This document shows, piece by piece, positions 10,157 through 20,582 of a DNA stretch of 64,000 nucleotides. Positions within the stretch are counted from its first letter, which is position 1, and every line of letters begins with the position of its first letter. The position numbers and the translations under genes are program-made. The notes below the pieces were generated by a model that saw nothing but the letters and a program-made list of their open reading frames with translations, had not been told where the DNA came from and did not search any database. This DNA comes from Pseudomonas eucalypticola (lineage in GTDB: Bacteria; Pseudomonadota; Gammaproteobacteria; Pseudomonadales; Pseudomonadaceae), in assembly GCF_013374995.1 (NCBI RefSeq), contig NZ_CP056030.1, positions 5,798,501 to 5,862,500 of the forward strand, written 5' to 3'.

Positions 10157-11202
10157 CCTTCATTCTCCTGCTTGAATACGGCGGTAAAGGCACCCAGCTC
10201 CTCGAGCTTTTCGCGGGCAAGCCCAGTGTGCAGCGCGTCGTGGGCCAGTGCCACGCCTTCCTTGAGCGAAGAGGCATGGTCAGCAGCGTACAGTGCGGCG
10301 CCAGCATTGAGGATGATCATTTCTGCGGCTTTCTGGCCGTGCTCGGTCTTGCGTTTGCCCAGGGCATCGCGGATCAACTCCAGCGAGGCCTTCGGGCTTT
10401 CCACGGCCAGACCATAGAGGCTCTGGCTCTTGAGGCCCAGGTCTTCGGGTTCAACCCAATACTCGCTGATCTCACCGTTCTTCAGCTCGGCCACAAAGGT
10501 AGGCGCCGCCAGGCTGAACTCATCCAGGCCGTCCTTGGAGTGCACCACCAGCACGTGCTTGCTGCCCAGGCGGTGCAACACTTCCGCCAACGGCCGGCAC
10601 AAGGCCTGGTTGAACACGCCCACCACCTGATGCTTGACGCCTGCAGGGTTGGTCAGCGGCCCGACCATGTTGAACAGGGTACGCAGACCGAGGTCACGAC
10701 GTGGCCCGGCCGCGTGTTTCATGGCCCCGTGGTGGGCCTGGGCGAACATGAAGCCGATGCCCACGCTGTCGATGCAGCGTGCCACCTGTACGGGTGTCAG
10801 GTTCAGGTACACACCGGCCGCCTCCAGCAGGTCGGCGCTGCCGCTCTTGCCCGACACGGCGCGGTTGCCGTGCTTGGCCACGGTGCAACCTGCCGCAGCG
10901 ATGACGAAGGACGATGCCGTGGAAACGTTGAAGATATTGGCCCCGTCGCCCCCGGTGCCGACGATGTCGACCACCTTGTCCAGGGTATTGAGTTCCACGC
11001 GATCGGCCAGCTCACGCATGACCGACACAGCGCCGACGATTTCGTCGATGCTCTCGCTCTTCATGCGCATGCCCATCAGGAAGGCGCCGATCTGCGCTTC
11101 GGTGCATTGCCCGGTCATGATTTCGCGCATGACATCGCGCATCTCATCCGTGGTCAGGTCCAGCTGACCGACGATGCGGTTCAGCGCGTTCTTGATATCC
11201 AT
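10153..11202 (-). CDS. trpD: Anthranilate phosphoribosyltransferase
   Basis: 349 residues. TrpD transfers the phosphoribosyl group from PRPP to anthranilate. The glycine-rich PRPP loop [14 protein letters not shown], the [19 protein letters not shown] segment and the later GPLTNPAG are clear. It sits between trpG (9 nt upstream) and trpC (4-nt overlap). It is separate from trpG, unlike the enteric TrpGD fusion. Confidence 0.97.
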   Translation of the reverse strand: MDIKNALNRIVGQLDLTTDEMRDVMREIMTGQCTEAQIGAFLMGMRMKSESIDEIVGAVSVMRELADRVELNTLDKVVDIVGTGGDGANIFNVSTASSFVIAAAGCTVAKHGNRAVSGKSGSADLLEAAGVYLNLTPVQVARCIDSVGIGFMFAQAHHGAMKHAAGPRRDLGLRTLFNMVGPLTNPAGVKHQVVGVFNQALCRPLAEVLHRLGSKHVLVVHSKDGLDEFSLAAPTFVAELKNGEISEYWVEPEDLGLKSQSLYGLAVESPKASLELIRDALGKRKTEHGQKAAEMIILNAGAALYAADHASSLKEGVALAHDALHTGLAREKLEELGAFTAVFKQENEG

Positions 11203-11211
11203 GATGGTTCC

Positions 11212-11811
11212 TTAGGCCTGACGGGTGCCGCCGGTCTGCTTGAGAAAGTTGGCGAACAGCTCGTGGCCCTGCTCGGAAAGAATCGATTCGGGGTGGAACT
11301 GCACCCCTTCGACGTTCAGGGTCTTGTGCCGCAGGCCCATGATCTCGTCCACCGAACCATCATCCTTGGCGGTCCAGGCGGTAATTTCCAGGCACTCGGG
11401 CAACGTCTCGCGCTTGACCACCAGCGAGTGGTAGCGGGTGACGGTCAGTGGGTGGTTGAGCCCTTCGAACACGCCCTGGTCTTCGTGCACCAGGGGGCTG
11501 GTCTTGCCATGCATGGCCACGCGCGCCCGCACTACGTCACCGCCAAACGCCTGGCCGATGGACTGGTGGCCCAGGCACACGCCCAGAATTGGCAGTTTGC
11601 CGGCGAAATGCAGAATGGCGTCGATGGAAACACCCGCCTCGCTGGGCGTGCAGGGGCCAGGGGAAACCACGATACGTTCGGGGTTCATGGCCTCGATATC
11701 GGCGATGGTCACCTCATCGTTGCGCACCACTTTGACGTCCGCACCCAGCTCACCGAGGTACTGCACGACGTTGTAGGTAAAGGAGTCGTAATTGTCGATC
11801 ATCAGCAACAT
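11212..11811 (-). CDS. trpG: Anthranilate synthase glutamine amidotransferase subunit
   Basis: 199 residues. A class I glutamine amidotransferase that gives ammonia to TrpE. The nucleophile C79 lies in [16 protein letters not shown], and the C-terminal VQFHPESIL supplies the His and Glu of the triad. The ATG at 11809-11811 places [14 protein letters not shown] at the start; the open frame upstream overlaps trpE and is not family-like. Only 11 nt separate it from the trpE stop, so both subunits are made from one message here. Confidence 0.96.
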   Translation of the reverse strand: MLLMIDNYDSFTYNVVQYLGELGADVKVVRNDEVTIADIEAMNPERIVVSPGPCTPSEAGVSIDAILHFAGKLPILGVCLGHQSIGQAFGGDVVRARVAMHGKTSPLVHEDQGVFEGLNHPLTVTRYHSLVVKRETLPECLEITAWTAKDDGSVDEIMGLRHKTLNVEGVQFHPESILSEQGHELFANFLKQTGGTRQA

Positions 11812-11822
11812 GGTGTACTTCC

Positions 11823-13313
11823 TCAGGCGTCGGTCGGGGAGGTTTGTTCGGCCAGCGCCACGGCACGGAACATCGCGCGGCGCTTGTTCAGGGTTTCCTC
11901 CCACTCAAGGGCGGGCACCGAGTCGGCGACGATGCCGGCCCCGGCCTGAACGTGCAGTTCGCCGCCCTTGATCACGGCGGTGCGAATGGCAATCGCCGTG
12001 TCCATGTTGCCGTTCCAGGCAAAGTAGCCGACCGCGCCGCCGTAGACGCCGCGCTTGACCGGCTCCAGTTCGTCGATGATCTCCATGGCGCGGATCTTCG
12101 GCGCGCCCGACAGGGTGCCGGCCGGCAGAATGGCGCGCAGTGCGTCCATGGCCGTCAGCCCGTTTTTGAGCTGGCCGGTGACATTGGACACGATATGCAT
12201 CACGTTGGAGTAACGCTCGATGACCATCTTTTCGGTCAGCTTCACCGAGCCAATCTCCGAAACCCGGCCGGTGTCGTTGCGGCCCAGGTCGATCAGCATC
12301 AGGTGCTCGGCCAGTTCCTTCTTGTCGCTGAGCAGGTCCTGCTCCAGCGCCAGGTCGGCTTCTTCGTTGGCACCGCGCGGGCGGGTACCGGCGATCGGCC
12401 GCACCGTGATTTCGTTGTCCTCGACGCGCACCAGCACCTCCGGCGAACTGCCCACCACGTGGAAATCACCGAAGTTGAAGAAGTACATGTAAGGCGTCGG
12501 GTTGAAGCAGCGCAGGGCCCGGTACAGATCGATGGGCGCTGCCTTGAATTCGATGGACATGCGCTGGGACGGCACCACCTGCATGCAGTCACCGGCCAGG
12601 ATGTACTCCTTGATGGTGTTCACCCCACGTTCGAAGTCTTCCTGGGTGAAGCTGGAGCGGAACGCGGGCTCGGCCGCCGGCGGACGGTCCAGTTCCAGGC
12701 CGCGGCGCGGCGCGATCGGCTGGCGCAGCTTGTCCATCAGCGCATCCAGTTGCGCCTGCCCCAGCTCGTAGGCGTCAGCCTGGGCCGGGTCGGCCAGGAC
12801 GATGGCGTGCATCTTGCCCGCCAGGTTGTCGAACACCACCACGGCATCGGACACCATCAGCAGAATATCCGGCACGCCGATGGGGTCAGGATTGGGGCAC
12901 TTGCCCAGACGTTTCTCGACGTAGCGCACACAATCGTAGCCGAAATAGCCCACAAGGCCGCCATTGAAACGCGGCAGGCCGGGGATGGTCGGTACGTTGT
13001 AGCGGGCCTTGAAGGCCTCGACGAACGCCAGCGGGTCTTCGACGTGGTCGTGGCGCTCCACTTGCGCGCCATCGCGGGTGATCACCACCTGATGCTCGTG
13101 CACGCGCAGCACGGTGCGGCATGGCAGGCCAATGATCGAGTAACGGCCCCATTTTTCGCCGCCCTGCACCGACTCCAGCAGATAGGAGTTGGGCGCGTCG
13201 GCCAGTTTCAGGTAGATCGACAGCGGTGTGTCGAAGTCGGCCAGGGTTTCGCGGGCGAGCGGAATGCGGTTATAGCCGGCAGCGGCCAAGCGCAGGAATT
13301 CTTCACGGATCAT
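11823..13313 (-). CDS. trpE: Anthranilate synthase component I
   Basis: 496 residues. It makes anthranilate from chorismate with TrpG ammonia. The N-terminal LLES tryptophan-feedback motif is at residues 45-48, so end-product inhibition is expected. The C-terminal chorismate-binding domain shows [40 protein letters not shown] and [21 protein letters not shown] ribosome site precedes the ATG. Upstream lies a Trp-rich leader that is also the 3' end of gph. Downstream is trpG, 11 nt away, with nothing inserted between. Confidence 0.97.
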   Translation of the reverse strand: MIREEFLRLAAAGYNRIPLARETLADFDTPLSIYLKLADAPNSYLLESVQGGEKWGRYSIIGLPCRTVLRVHEHQVVITRDGAQVERHDHVEDPLAFVEAFKARYNVPTIPGLPRFNGGLVGYFGYDCVRYVEKRLGKCPNPDPIGVPDILLMVSDAVVVFDNLAGKMHAIVLADPAQADAYELGQAQLDALMDKLRQPIAPRRGLELDRPPAAEPAFRSSFTQEDFERGVNTIKEYILAGDCMQVVPSQRMSIEFKAAPIDLYRALRCFNPTPYMYFFNFGDFHVVGSSPEVLVRVEDNEITVRPIAGTRPRGANEEADLALEQDLLSDKKELAEHLMLIDLGRNDTGRVSEIGSVKLTEKMVIERYSNVMHIVSNVTGQLKNGLTAMDALRAILPAGTLSGAPKIRAMEIIDELEPVKRGVYGGAVGYFAWNGNMDTAIAIRTAVIKGGELHVQAGAGIVADSVPALEWEETLNKRRAMFRAVALAEQTSPTDA

Positions 13314-13337
13314 GATCAGCCTCGTGGCATGAGGAGC

Positions 13338-13431
13338 AAAAACGGTCAGGTATGCAAACGCGCCGGCAGGGCCGGCCAGGTAAAAGTCAGGCGCGCCAAC
13401 GCCAGCGGGCCAGGGCCTTGATGACTTTCAT
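13338..13431 (-). promoter_or_regulatory. Trp-rich leader and attenuator-like region upstream of trpE
   Basis: On the reverse strand an ATG at 13431 opens a 14-codon peptide, [14 protein letters not shown], with two Trp codons near its end and a TGA at 13387-13389. A Trp codon also immediately precedes the ATG. After the stop come an inverted repeat GCCGGC-CCT-GCCGGC (13362-13376) and a T5 run (13338-13342), then trpE. The sequence CGCGCC at the Trp codons could pair with GGCGCG in the hairpin, as an antiterminator would. Attenuation of trpE has been reported in P. putida. The terminator is not textbook because the T-run is about 20 nt from the stem, and no clear ribosome site precedes the ATG. 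Confidence 0.6.
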
Positions 13432-14202
13432 CCAGAGTTTGCGAGTGACCACCACGATGGAATCTCTGCGAGGGGAAGGTGTACTAGCCCCCAACGTTAT
13501 CTCAGCCGCTGGATCTAAGCAACTGATCAGGTCGCTGAAATGGTCAATGACCATTGCCGGCGACTCTTCGGCAATGGGCCGGCCATGGTTGTAGCCATAA
13601 CTCAGGGCGATGCAGCGCACACCGGCGGCCCTGGCGGCCAACACGTCGTTGCGCGAGTCACCGACGAACAGCGCATCGGCCGGCTCCACGCCGGCCATGC
13701 GCATCACTTGCAGCAGTGCGGCCGGATCGGGCTTCTGCTGGGGCAAGGTGTCACCACCGATGATCCAGCGGAAGAAACGGCCCAGTTTCATTTCATCGAG
13801 CAGCGGCGCGACGAACTGTTCCGGCTTGTTGGTGATCAGCGCCATCTCGACGCCGCGCTTCTGCAGCCACTTGAGGCTCTCGCGCACGCCGGGGTAGACC
13901 TTGGTCAGGGCATGGCCGCCACTGTAGGCATCCATGAACACCGCCAGCGCCTGGTCGGTTTCCACCTCGCCCACGCCGGTATGGTCGAGGCTGCCGGCCA
14001 GGCCTCGGCGCACCAGTACACGCACGCCGTTGCCGACGTAAGTGCGCGCGGCCTCGAGGCCTGCCGGGGCACGGCCGAGCTTGAGCAGCGTAGCGTCCAG
14101 GGCCGCGGCCAGGTCGGGGACGGAGTCGATCAGGGTACCGTCCAGATCGAACATCACCAGCCGTGGCAGCTTGGCCGGAACCCGCTGCTCGAAGCCGCTC
14201 AT
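13387..14202 (-). CDS. gph: Phosphoglycolate phosphatase
   Basis: 271 residues, a HAD-superfamily phosphatase that removes 2-phosphoglycolate. The catalytic motif [11 protein letters not shown] gives the nucleophile D19 and general acid D21. Motif II is ALITNKP, KPDP contains the motif III lysine, and [14 protein letters not shown] is motif IV. The start overlaps the rpe stop by 4 nt. The last 30 or so residues extend past the HAD fold and end in [16 protein letters not shown], with Trp at 257, 267 and 269. This tail is read in the same frame as the putative trpE leader peptide, so the stop is shared. Confidence 0.94.
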   Translation of the reverse strand: MSGFEQRVPAKLPRLVMFDLDGTLIDSVPDLAAALDATLLKLGRAPAGLEAARTYVGNGVRVLVRRGLAGSLDHTGVGEVETDQALAVFMDAYSGGHALTKVYPGVRESLKWLQKRGVEMALITNKPEQFVAPLLDEMKLGRFFRWIIGGDTLPQQKPDPAALLQVMRMAGVEPADALFVGDSRNDVLAARAAGVRCIALSYGYNHGRPIAEESPAMVIDHFSDLISCLDPAAEITLGASTPSPRRDSIVVVTRKLWMKVIKALARWRWRA

Positions 14203-14873
14203 GAACGGGCCAGCGCCAGTTCGGAGCGCATCTTGTCGATGACTTCCTTGTAGTTGGGGGCGTTGAAGATCGCCGAGCCGGCAACGAAGGTGTCGGCGCC
14301 CGCCTGGGCGACGTCGCGAATGTTGTTCACGTTCACGCCGCCGTCGATTTCCAGGCGAATGTCCAGGCCACTGGCGTCGATCAGCGCGCGGGCTTCGCGC
14401 AGCTTGTCGAGGGTGTGGGGAATGAACTTCTGGCCGCCGAAACCTGGGTTGACGCTCATCAGCAGCACCATGTCGACCTTGTCCATCACGTACTTGAGCA
14501 CGTCCAGGGGCGTGGCCGGGTTGAACACCAGGCCGGCCTTGCAGCCGCTGTCACGGATCAGTTGCAGCGAACGGTCGACGTGCAGGGTGGCTTCGGGGTG
14601 AAACGTGATGAAGCTGGCACCGGCTTCGGCGAAGTCACCGATGATGCGGTCCACGGGGCTGACCATCAGGTGCGCGTCGATGGGCGCAGTAATGCCGTAC
14701 TTGCGCAGCGCGGCGCAGACCATGGGGCCGATGGTCAGGTTGGGCACATAGTGGTTGTCCATGACATCGAAGTGGATGATGTCGGCGCCAGCGGCCAGGA
14801 CATTGTCGACTTCCTCGCCCAGACGGGCGAAATCTGCGGAGAGAATGGACGGAGCAATTGCAAAGGGCTGCAT
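14199..14873 (-). CDS. rpe: Ribulose-phosphate 3-epimerase
   Basis: 224 residues, standard length. It interconverts ribulose-5-P and xylulose-5-P in the pentose phosphate pathway. The beta/alpha-barrel metal-site motifs are present: [55 protein letters not shown] and EIDGGVN. It is the first gene of the reverse run rpe-gph-trpEGDC. The ATGA overlap with gph suggests translational coupling. Confidence 0.97.
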   Translation of the reverse strand: MQPFAIAPSILSADFARLGEEVDNVLAAGADIIHFDVMDNHYVPNLTIGPMVCAALRKYGITAPIDAHLMVSPVDRIIGDFAEAGASFITFHPEATLHVDRSLQLIRDSGCKAGLVFNPATPLDVLKYVMDKVDMVLLMSVNPGFGGQKFIPHTLDKLREARALIDASGLDIRLEIDGGVNVNNIRDVAQAGADTFVAGSAIFNAPNYKEVIDKMRSELALARS

Positions 14874-14947
14874 GACGCACCTTTCTGGGCTGGAATCACG
14901 GTGGCGCGCATTGTACCTCAGCTTGTCGGCATGGGGGTGGCGAGGTC

Positions 14948-14964
14948 GACCACCAGCGGTGGTC
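14948..14964 (-). terminator. Short stem-loop at the end of the iron alcohol dehydrogenase gene
   Basis: A 7-bp perfect inverted repeat (GACCACC / GGTGGTC) with a 3-nt loop touches the stop codon of the dehydrogenase gene. There is no T-run, so the terminator role is uncertain. Confidence 0.3.
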
Positions 14965-16111
14965 AGTAAGCACTGCGGTAGATCTGCTCGATGTCCCTGG
15001 CGCCGAGCTGGCGCGGGTTGTTGCGCATCAGCCGGTCAATGCCGCACGCCTCGGCGGCCATGGCCGGGATGGCGTCCTCGGGCACGCCGAAGCTGCGCAT
15101 GCCTTTGGGAATCTCGACGGTGGCGCACAACTGCACCATGGCCTCGACCGCCGCCTCGGCCGCCTGCTGGTCCGACAACTGCGCCACCTGTAGCCCCATG
15201 GCCACGGCGATATCGCGGAACCGCTCCAGGCAAGCGATCTTGTTCCAGGCCATGACATACGGCAGCAACAGCGCATTGCTGACCCCATGGGCAATGTTGA
15301 ACCGCCCTCCCAAGGGATAGGCCAGCGCATGCACGGCCCCTACCCCGGCGTTGCCGAACGCCATGCCGGCCATCAGGCTGGCGGTGGCCATGTCTTCGCG
15401 GGCCTGCAGGTTGGAAGGGTTGGCATAGGCCTTGGGCAAAGCCCGCACGATCAGCTTGATGGCCCCCAACGCCAGCGAGTCGGTGATGGGCGAGGCGTTG
15501 ACCGAAATATAGGACTCGATGGCATGCACCAGCGCGTCTACCCCGCTGGCGGCAGTAACGCTGCGCGGGCAGGTCAGGGTCATCTGCGGGCTGACCAGGG
15601 CGACGTCCGGTAACAGGTAGTCACTGACGATACCTTTTTTCAGGTGAGCGGCCTTGTCAGAAAGAATCGCTACGTTGGTCACTTCCGAGCCGGTGCCCGC
15701 CGTGGTGGGAATGGCGATCAAGGGCGGTCCCTTGCGCTCCACGAGGCCCACCCCGAACAGGGCAGCCAACGGCCCGTCGTGCCCGGCATAAGCGGCCACG
15801 CTCTTGGCGATATCGATGGCGCTGCCGCCCCCTACCCCAATCAGCCCGTCATGGCCGCCCTGGCGGTAGGCGCCCATGCAATCCTCAACGATAGCGATCT
15901 CGGGTTCGGGCTGCACGCGGTCGAAAATGCCGTGGCGACGCCCACCCAGTTGCGCCACGGCAAGTGCCACGGTGCCGGACTGCACCAGCACCGCATCGGT
16001 GACAAGCAAAGGGTTGTGCACACCGAGGCGGGACAGTTCGCTGTCCAGTTGCTCGATGGCGCCTGCGCCGGTGAGCAGCTTGTTGGCGATCTTGAAGGCA
16101 GAGAGGGTCAT
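14963..16111 (-). CDS. Iron-containing alcohol dehydrogenase
   Basis: 382 residues of the group III (Fe-ADH/YiaY-like) family. The NAD-binding [15 protein letters not shown] lies at about residues 90-105, [15 protein letters not shown] follows, and metal-ligand segments [14 protein letters not shown] and [20 protein letters not shown] carry the expected Asp and His residues. ATG at 16109-16111 was preferred to an upstream TTG because AAAAGG lies about 9 nt before it. Substrate unknown; small primary alcohols or a catabolic aldehyde are typical. It lies downstream of a polyamine-type transporter on the same strand, with a gap of about 106 nt. Confidence 0.9.
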   Translation of the reverse strand: MTLSAFKIANKLLTGAGAIEQLDSELSRLGVHNPLLVTDAVLVQSGTVALAVAQLGGRRHGIFDRVQPEPEIAIVEDCMGAYRQGGHDGLIGVGGGSAIDIAKSVAAYAGHDGPLAALFGVGLVERKGPPLIAIPTTAGTGSEVTNVAILSDKAAHLKKGIVSDYLLPDVALVSPQMTLTCPRSVTAASGVDALVHAIESYISVNASPITDSLALGAIKLIVRALPKAYANPSNLQAREDMATASLMAGMAFGNAGVGAVHALAYPLGGRFNIAHGVSNALLLPYVMAWNKIACLERFRDIAVAMGLQVAQLSDQQAAEAAVEAMVQLCATVEIPKGMRSFGVPEDAIPAMAAEACGIDRLMRNNPRQLGARDIEQIYRSAY

Positions 16112-16217
16112 GAATGCGGCCTTTTGGTCGGACAAGGGCTGCTTTCAGACTAGCCGAGGGCGCGGGCCAATGAGGGATCATTGGCCCCGTTGATAGTCGA
16201 CGATCACGAACCAGCGA

Positions 16218-17042
16218 TCAGGCCTGGGCCGTGCGCAACTTCTCGCTGCGCCCGCGCAGCCACTCCAACGTGAGCAACAGCACCACCGAGAAGGCGATCA
16301 GCAAGGTGGCCGCCGCCGCGATGGTGGGGCTGAGGTTTTCACGAATACCGCTGAACATCTGCCGGGGCAAGGTGGCCTGCTCGGGGCCTGCCAGGAACAG
16401 CGTCACCACGACCTCGTCGAACGAGGTCGCGAAGGCGAACAGCGCTCCGCTGATGACCCCCGGCGCGATCAGCGGCAAGGTCACGCGCCGGAACGCGGTC
16501 AGCGGTGAGGCGCCCAGGCTCGCCGCGGCGCGCACCAGGTTGTGGTTGAAGCCCTGGAGGGTCGCCGACACCGTGATGATCACGAAGGGCACGCCCAGCA
16601 CCGCGTGCACCAGAATCAGCGAAGTGAAGCTGTTGCCCAACCCTAGCGGGGCAAAGAACAGGTAACTGGCCACGCCGATGATCACCACTGGCACCACCAT
16701 CGGCGAAATGACCAGGGCCATCACCAGCGACTTGCCGGGGAAATCGCCACGGGTAAGGCCGATGGCGGCCAACGTACCGAAGACCATGGCCAGCACCGTT
16801 GCCGCCGGCGCGACGATGATGCTGTTGGTGAGGGCCCGCATCCACTCCGGCGACGCGAAGAAGTCCTGGTACCAGTGCAGCGAGAAGCCCTGCAACGGGT
16901 ACACCAGAAAACTGCCGGAGTTGAACGACAGCGGAATTATCACCAGCACCGGCAGGATCAGGAACAGCAGGATCAGGCCGCACAGAATGCGCAGGCTGTA
17001 GAACCAGACCCGCTCCACGGGCGACATGTAAGGGCTCAGCAT
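16218..17042 (-). CDS. Polyamine-type ABC transporter permease, PotI/PotC-like
   Basis: 274 residues with six predicted membrane helices. The binding-protein-dependent permease loop is recognisable: RAAASLGASPLTAFRRVTLP and the following APGVISGALFAFATSFDEV, the EAA-type coupling segment to the ATPase. Length and the SFDEVVVTLFL segment match the PotC/PotI subfamily of spermidine and putrescine importers. It ends the operon: ATPase, binding protein, PotH-like, then this gene, with 13 nt from the previous gene. Confidence 0.9.
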   Translation of the reverse strand: MLSPYMSPVERVWFYSLRILCGLILLFLILPVLVIIPLSFNSGSFLVYPLQGFSLHWYQDFFASPEWMRALTNSIIVAPAATVLAMVFGTLAAIGLTRGDFPGKSLVMALVISPMVVPVVIIGVASYLFFAPLGLGNSFTSLILVHAVLGVPFVIITVSATLQGFNHNLVRAAASLGASPLTAFRRVTLPLIAPGVISGALFAFATSFDEVVVTLFLAGPEQATLPRQMFSGIRENLSPTIAAAATLLIAFSVVLLLTLEWLRGRSEKLRTAQA

Positions 17043-17055
17043 TTTCGGAATCTCC

Positions 17056-18303
17056 TCAGCTCAGGCGCAGGCGGCTGGCGCCGACCAGTTTGCTGTACAC
17101 CAGGTACAGCAGCACGGTGGCCAGCAACAGCAGGCCGCCCAGCGCGGTGGCCATGCCCCAGTTGATGCTGGTGTTGGTGTAGAAGGCCACGAAGTAGCTG
17201 ACCATCTGGTCGTTGGGGCTGCCCAGCAATGCCGGGGTGATGTAGTAGCCGATGGCCAGGATGAACACCAGCAGGCAGCCAGCGCCCACGCCCGCATAGG
17301 TCTGCGGGAAGTAGACGCGCCAGAAACTGGCGAACGGGTGGCAACCCAGCGAGATCGCCGCGCGCATATAGGTGGGCGAAATGCCTTTCATCACGCTGTA
17401 GATCGGCAGGATCATGAAGGGCAGCAGAATGTGCACCATGGAGATGTACACGCCAGTGCGGTTGAACACCAGTTCCAGGGGTTTGTCGATGATACCCATG
17501 GCCATCAGCGCACTGTTGATCAGGCCACCCGACTGCAGCAACACGATCCAGGCCGCCACGCGCACCAGGATCGACGTCCAGAACGGCAGCAGCACCATGA
17601 TCATCAGCAAGTTGCTTTGACGTGCCGGCAGATTGGCGAGCAAATACGCCAGCGGGTAGGCCAGCAGCAGGCAGATGACCGTGATCACCAGGCCCATCCA
17701 GAAGGTGCGCGCGAAGATATCCAGGTAAATGGCCTGGTCAGGGGTGGCGGGGGCCACTTCGCCGAGGTCGTCGATACGATGGTCGACGGCCGCGAGCAGG
17801 TAATAGGGGGTGACATTGCTGGTGTTGCGACGGATCGCCTGCCAGTAGGCAGGGTCACCCCAGCGTTCGTCGAGGCTTTGCAGCGCTTCTTTATAGGAGG
17901 CCGGCTCAGGGGTGAAGGGCATCGCGCGGGCGGTTTTCGACAGCAGGCTGCGGTAACCGGCCAGTTCCATGTTCAGGCGTTTGGACAGATCGCCCAGGGT
18001 CTGGTTCTTGCGCGCATCCACCAAATCATCGCTGAGGGCCTTGTACACGGCCTCGTCCGGCAGGCTCTTGCCGTCCCAGGCCTTCACGGCGGCGACGGTA
18101 CGCGGCAGCCCTTCCACCACTTCCGGGTTGCCCACGCTCTTATAGAGCAGCACAGCGATGGGCACCAGGAACACCAGCAGCAGAAACAGCACCAGCGGCG
18201 CGATCAGGGCCTGGGCCTTGAGGCGGTTGAACCGCTCGGCACGGGCCAGGCGCTGTTTCAGGTTAGGGCTGGCGACCTCTTTGAGGGGCACTGCAAGGGC
18301 CAT
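17056..18303 (-). CDS. Polyamine-type ABC transporter permease, PotH/PotB-like with long periplasmic insert
   Basis: 415 residues, about 100 longer than E. coli PotH. TM1 is at about residues 31-55. A hydrophilic, probably periplasmic stretch of about 140 residues (56-195) follows, rich in charged residues and a few aromatic positions. The remaining five helices start near residue 200. The coupling loop AAISLGCHPFASFWRVYFPQ is intact. The insert is the odd feature; it may interact with the binding protein. The gene lies between the binding-protein gene and the PotI-like gene. Confidence 0.88.
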   Translation of the reverse strand: MALAVPLKEVASPNLKQRLARAERFNRLKAQALIAPLVLFLLLVFLVPIAVLLYKSVGNPEVVEGLPRTVAAVKAWDGKSLPDEAVYKALSDDLVDARKNQTLGDLSKRLNMELAGYRSLLSKTARAMPFTPEPASYKEALQSLDERWGDPAYWQAIRRNTSNVTPYYLLAAVDHRIDDLGEVAPATPDQAIYLDIFARTFWMGLVITVICLLLAYPLAYLLANLPARQSNLLMIMVLLPFWTSILVRVAAWIVLLQSGGLINSALMAMGIIDKPLELVFNRTGVYISMVHILLPFMILPIYSVMKGISPTYMRAAISLGCHPFASFWRVYFPQTYAGVGAGCLLVFILAIGYYITPALLGSPNDQMVSYFVAFYTNTSINWGMATALGGLLLLATVLLYLVYSKLVGASRLRLS

Positions 18304-18369
18304 GGTCTACTCCGCGAATCTTTGAACTCAAGGCGCGCCACCGGGGAGTGGCGCGCCGCCTGCATGGGG

Positions 18370-19404
18370 TTACTTGGCAGCCCAGGCGTTGAAGCGCTGT
18401 TCCAGTTGCTCGCCGTTGTCAGCCCAGAAGCCCACGTCGATCTGCACCTGGTTGGCGATGTTTTCCGGGGTGGTGGGCATGTCTTTCAAAATGCCCTTGT
18501 CGAGCAGCGGTACCGCCTGGCTGTTGGCCGGGCCGTAAGCGATGTTCTCGGAGAAAACCTTCTGCTGCTGCGGCTTGACCGAGTAGGCAATGAATTTCTT
18601 CGCTTCCTCGGCATTCTTGGCGCCCTTGGGGATGGCCCAGGCGTCGAAGTCGTACACGCCACCGTTCCACACCACCTTGAGGTTGCTTTCCTTCTGCACG
18701 GCGGCGATGCGGCCGTTGTAGGCCGAGCTCATCACCACGTCACCCGAGGCCAGATACTGCGGCGGCTGAGCGCCGGCTTCCCACCACTGAATGCTGGGCT
18801 TGAGCTCGTCGAGCTTCTTGAAGGCGCGGTCCTGGCCTTCCTTGGTACCCAGCACCTTGTACACATCCTTGGGCGCCACACCGTCGGCCATCAGGGCGAA
18901 TTCCAGGGTGTACTTGGCACCTTTGCGCAGGCCACGCTTGCCCGGAAAGTTCTTCACGTCCCAGAAATCGGCCCAGCTGGTGGGCGCGGTCTTGAGCTTG
19001 TCGGCGTTGTAGGCCAGCACAGTGGACCAGACGAAGAAGCCAACGCCACAGGGCTGAATAGCACCCTTCACGTAGTCGGCTTCATTGCCGAACAGTTTCG
19101 GGTCAAGCTGTTCGAACATGCCCTCGTCACAGCCACGGGCCAGTTCCGGTGATTCCACTTCCACCAGGTCCCAGGACACACTCTTGGTGTCGACCATGGC
19201 TTTGACCTTGGCCATCTCACCGTTGTATTCACCGGCGACGATTTTGCCTTGCCCGGACTTTTCCCACGGCTGGTAGAAGGCTTTCTCCTGGGCCGCCTTG
19301 TTGGCGCCGCCGAAGGAGACCAGGGTCAGGTCGGCCGCCGCCATGGCCTGGCCCGCGCCCATCAGGCCCAGTGCCAGGGCGGTGAACTTCAAGTGCTTGA
19401 GCAT
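18370..19404 (-). CDS. Periplasmic polyamine-type substrate-binding protein
   Basis: 344 residues of the PotD/PotF-like (bacterial SBP family 1/8) group. A signal peptide is visible: basic MLKHLK, a hydrophobic core, then cleavage near GQAMAA-ADLT. The mature start TLVSFGGANKAAQEKAFYQPW is the typical first strand. YNADKLKTAPTSWADFWDVKNFPGKRGLRK matches the conserved domain-1 segment. The specific ligand (putrescine, spermidine or an amino-acid-like cation) cannot be decided from sequence. It is encoded between the ATPase (57 nt upstream) and the two permeases. Confidence 0.9.
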   Translation of the reverse strand: MLKHLKFTALALGLMGAGQAMAAADLTLVSFGGANKAAQEKAFYQPWEKSGQGKIVAGEYNGEMAKVKAMVDTKSVSWDLVEVESPELARGCDEGMFEQLDPKLFGNEADYVKGAIQPCGVGFFVWSTVLAYNADKLKTAPTSWADFWDVKNFPGKRGLRKGAKYTLEFALMADGVAPKDVYKVLGTKEGQDRAFKKLDELKPSIQWWEAGAQPPQYLASGDVVMSSAYNGRIAAVQKESNLKVVWNGGVYDFDAWAIPKGAKNAEEAKKFIAYSVKPQQQKVFSENIAYGPANSQAVPLLDKGILKDMPTTPENIANQVQIDVGFWADNGEQLEQRFNAWAAK

Positions 19405-19460
19405 TTATGCGTCTCTCCACAGTGCAGGGTTGGTGTTGCTTGGGGGCGATTGGCTCGCCT

Positions 19461-20582
19461 CTAGTCGACTAACAACGGGTCCAGCGCACGCGCGTGCTCG
19501 ACCTGCCAGCCGAGCGGTACCACATCGCCCACCGCCAGTGCCGGGTCCAGCTCGGCAATTGGCTGCTTCACGAAGAAGTCCGACTTGCCGCACACTTCCA
19601 GGCGCACCCGCACGTGGTCGCCCAGGTAGATGAATTCGGCAACCCGGCCAGAGAATCGATTACTGCATTGCTCACTGTGGCCATCGAGGAACACCCGCTC
19701 GGGGCGGATCGACAGCGTCACCGGGTCGCCCGGCTCGCCGACGTTCACCGCCAGCGCCTGGATCTTCTCGCCCCGCTCCAGGCCCACCACGCAACGGTCG
19801 CCGTCCTGGGTAATCAGGCGGCCATTGAGCCGGTTGTTTTCGCCAATGAAGTTGGCCACGAAGGTATTGCGCGGTTCCTCGTACAGGGCGCGCGGCGGGG
19901 CGATCTGCTGGATCTCGCCCTGGTGGAACACCGCCACCCGGTCAGACATGGTCAGCGCTTCGCCCTGGTCGTGGGTGACATAGACCACGGTTACGCCCAG
20001 ACGCTGGTGCAGGTGCTTGATTTCCATCTGCATGTGTTCGCGCAGTTGCTTGTCCAGGGCGCCCAGAGGCTCGTCCATCAGCACCAGTTGCGGTTCGAAC
20101 ACCAGCGCCCGGGCCAGCGCTACCCGCTGTTGCTGGCCGCCGGACAGTTGGGCCGGGTAGCGCGCGGCGAATTTGCCCAGTTGCACCATGTCCAGTACTC
20201 GCTTGACCCGTTCGCTGACATCGGTCTTGCTCAGGCCGCGTACGGACAACGGGAACGCCAGGTTTTCCGCCACCGTCATGTGCGGGAACAGCGCGTAGTT
20301 CTGGAACACCATGCCGATATCGCGCTTGTGCGGTGGCACGTTGTTGATCGAGCGCCCGGCCAGCAGTATCTCGCCGGCGGTGGGCGTCTCGAACCCGGCC
20401 AGCATCATGAGGCTGGTGGTCTTGCCGGAGCCGGAGGGGCCGAGCAGGGTCAGGAACTCGCCCTTGCGGATGTCCAGGTTGAGGTCTTTGACGATCAGCA
20501 CTTCACCGTCGTAGCTCTTTTGCACGCCACGAAAGCTGACCAGCACATCGCTCGCCCCAGCGCTTGAATTCACCTCGCTCAT
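19461..20582 (-). CDS. Polyamine-type ABC transporter ATP-binding protein, PotA-like
   Basis: 373 residues. Walker [11 protein letters not shown]-loop [12 protein letters not shown], signature [15 protein letters not shown], Walker [12 protein letters not shown] and the H-loop THDQGEA are all present, so ATPase function is expected. The C-terminal third carries a TOBE-type regulatory domain. The ATG at 20580-20582 is preferred over an upstream GTG since AAAGG lies 7 nt before it. It is the first gene of the four-gene importer operon, with a roughly 250-nt spacer upstream. Confidence 0.93.
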   Translation of the reverse strand: MSEVNSSAGASDVLVSFRGVQKSYDGEVLIVKDLNLDIRKGEFLTLLGPSGSGKTTSLMMLAGFETPTAGEILLAGRSINNVPPHKRDIGMVFQNYALFPHMTVAENLAFPLSVRGLSKTDVSERVKRVLDMVQLGKFAARYPAQLSGGQQQRVALARALVFEPQLVLMDEPLGALDKQLREHMQMEIKHLHQRLGVTVVYVTHDQGEALTMSDRVAVFHQGEIQQIAPPRALYEEPRNTFVANFIGENNRLNGRLITQDGDRCVVGLERGEKIQALAVNVGEPGDPVTLSIRPERVFLDGHSEQCSNRFSGRVAEFIYLGDHVRVRLEVCGKSDFFVKQPIAELDPALAVGDVVPLGWQVEHARALDPLLVD

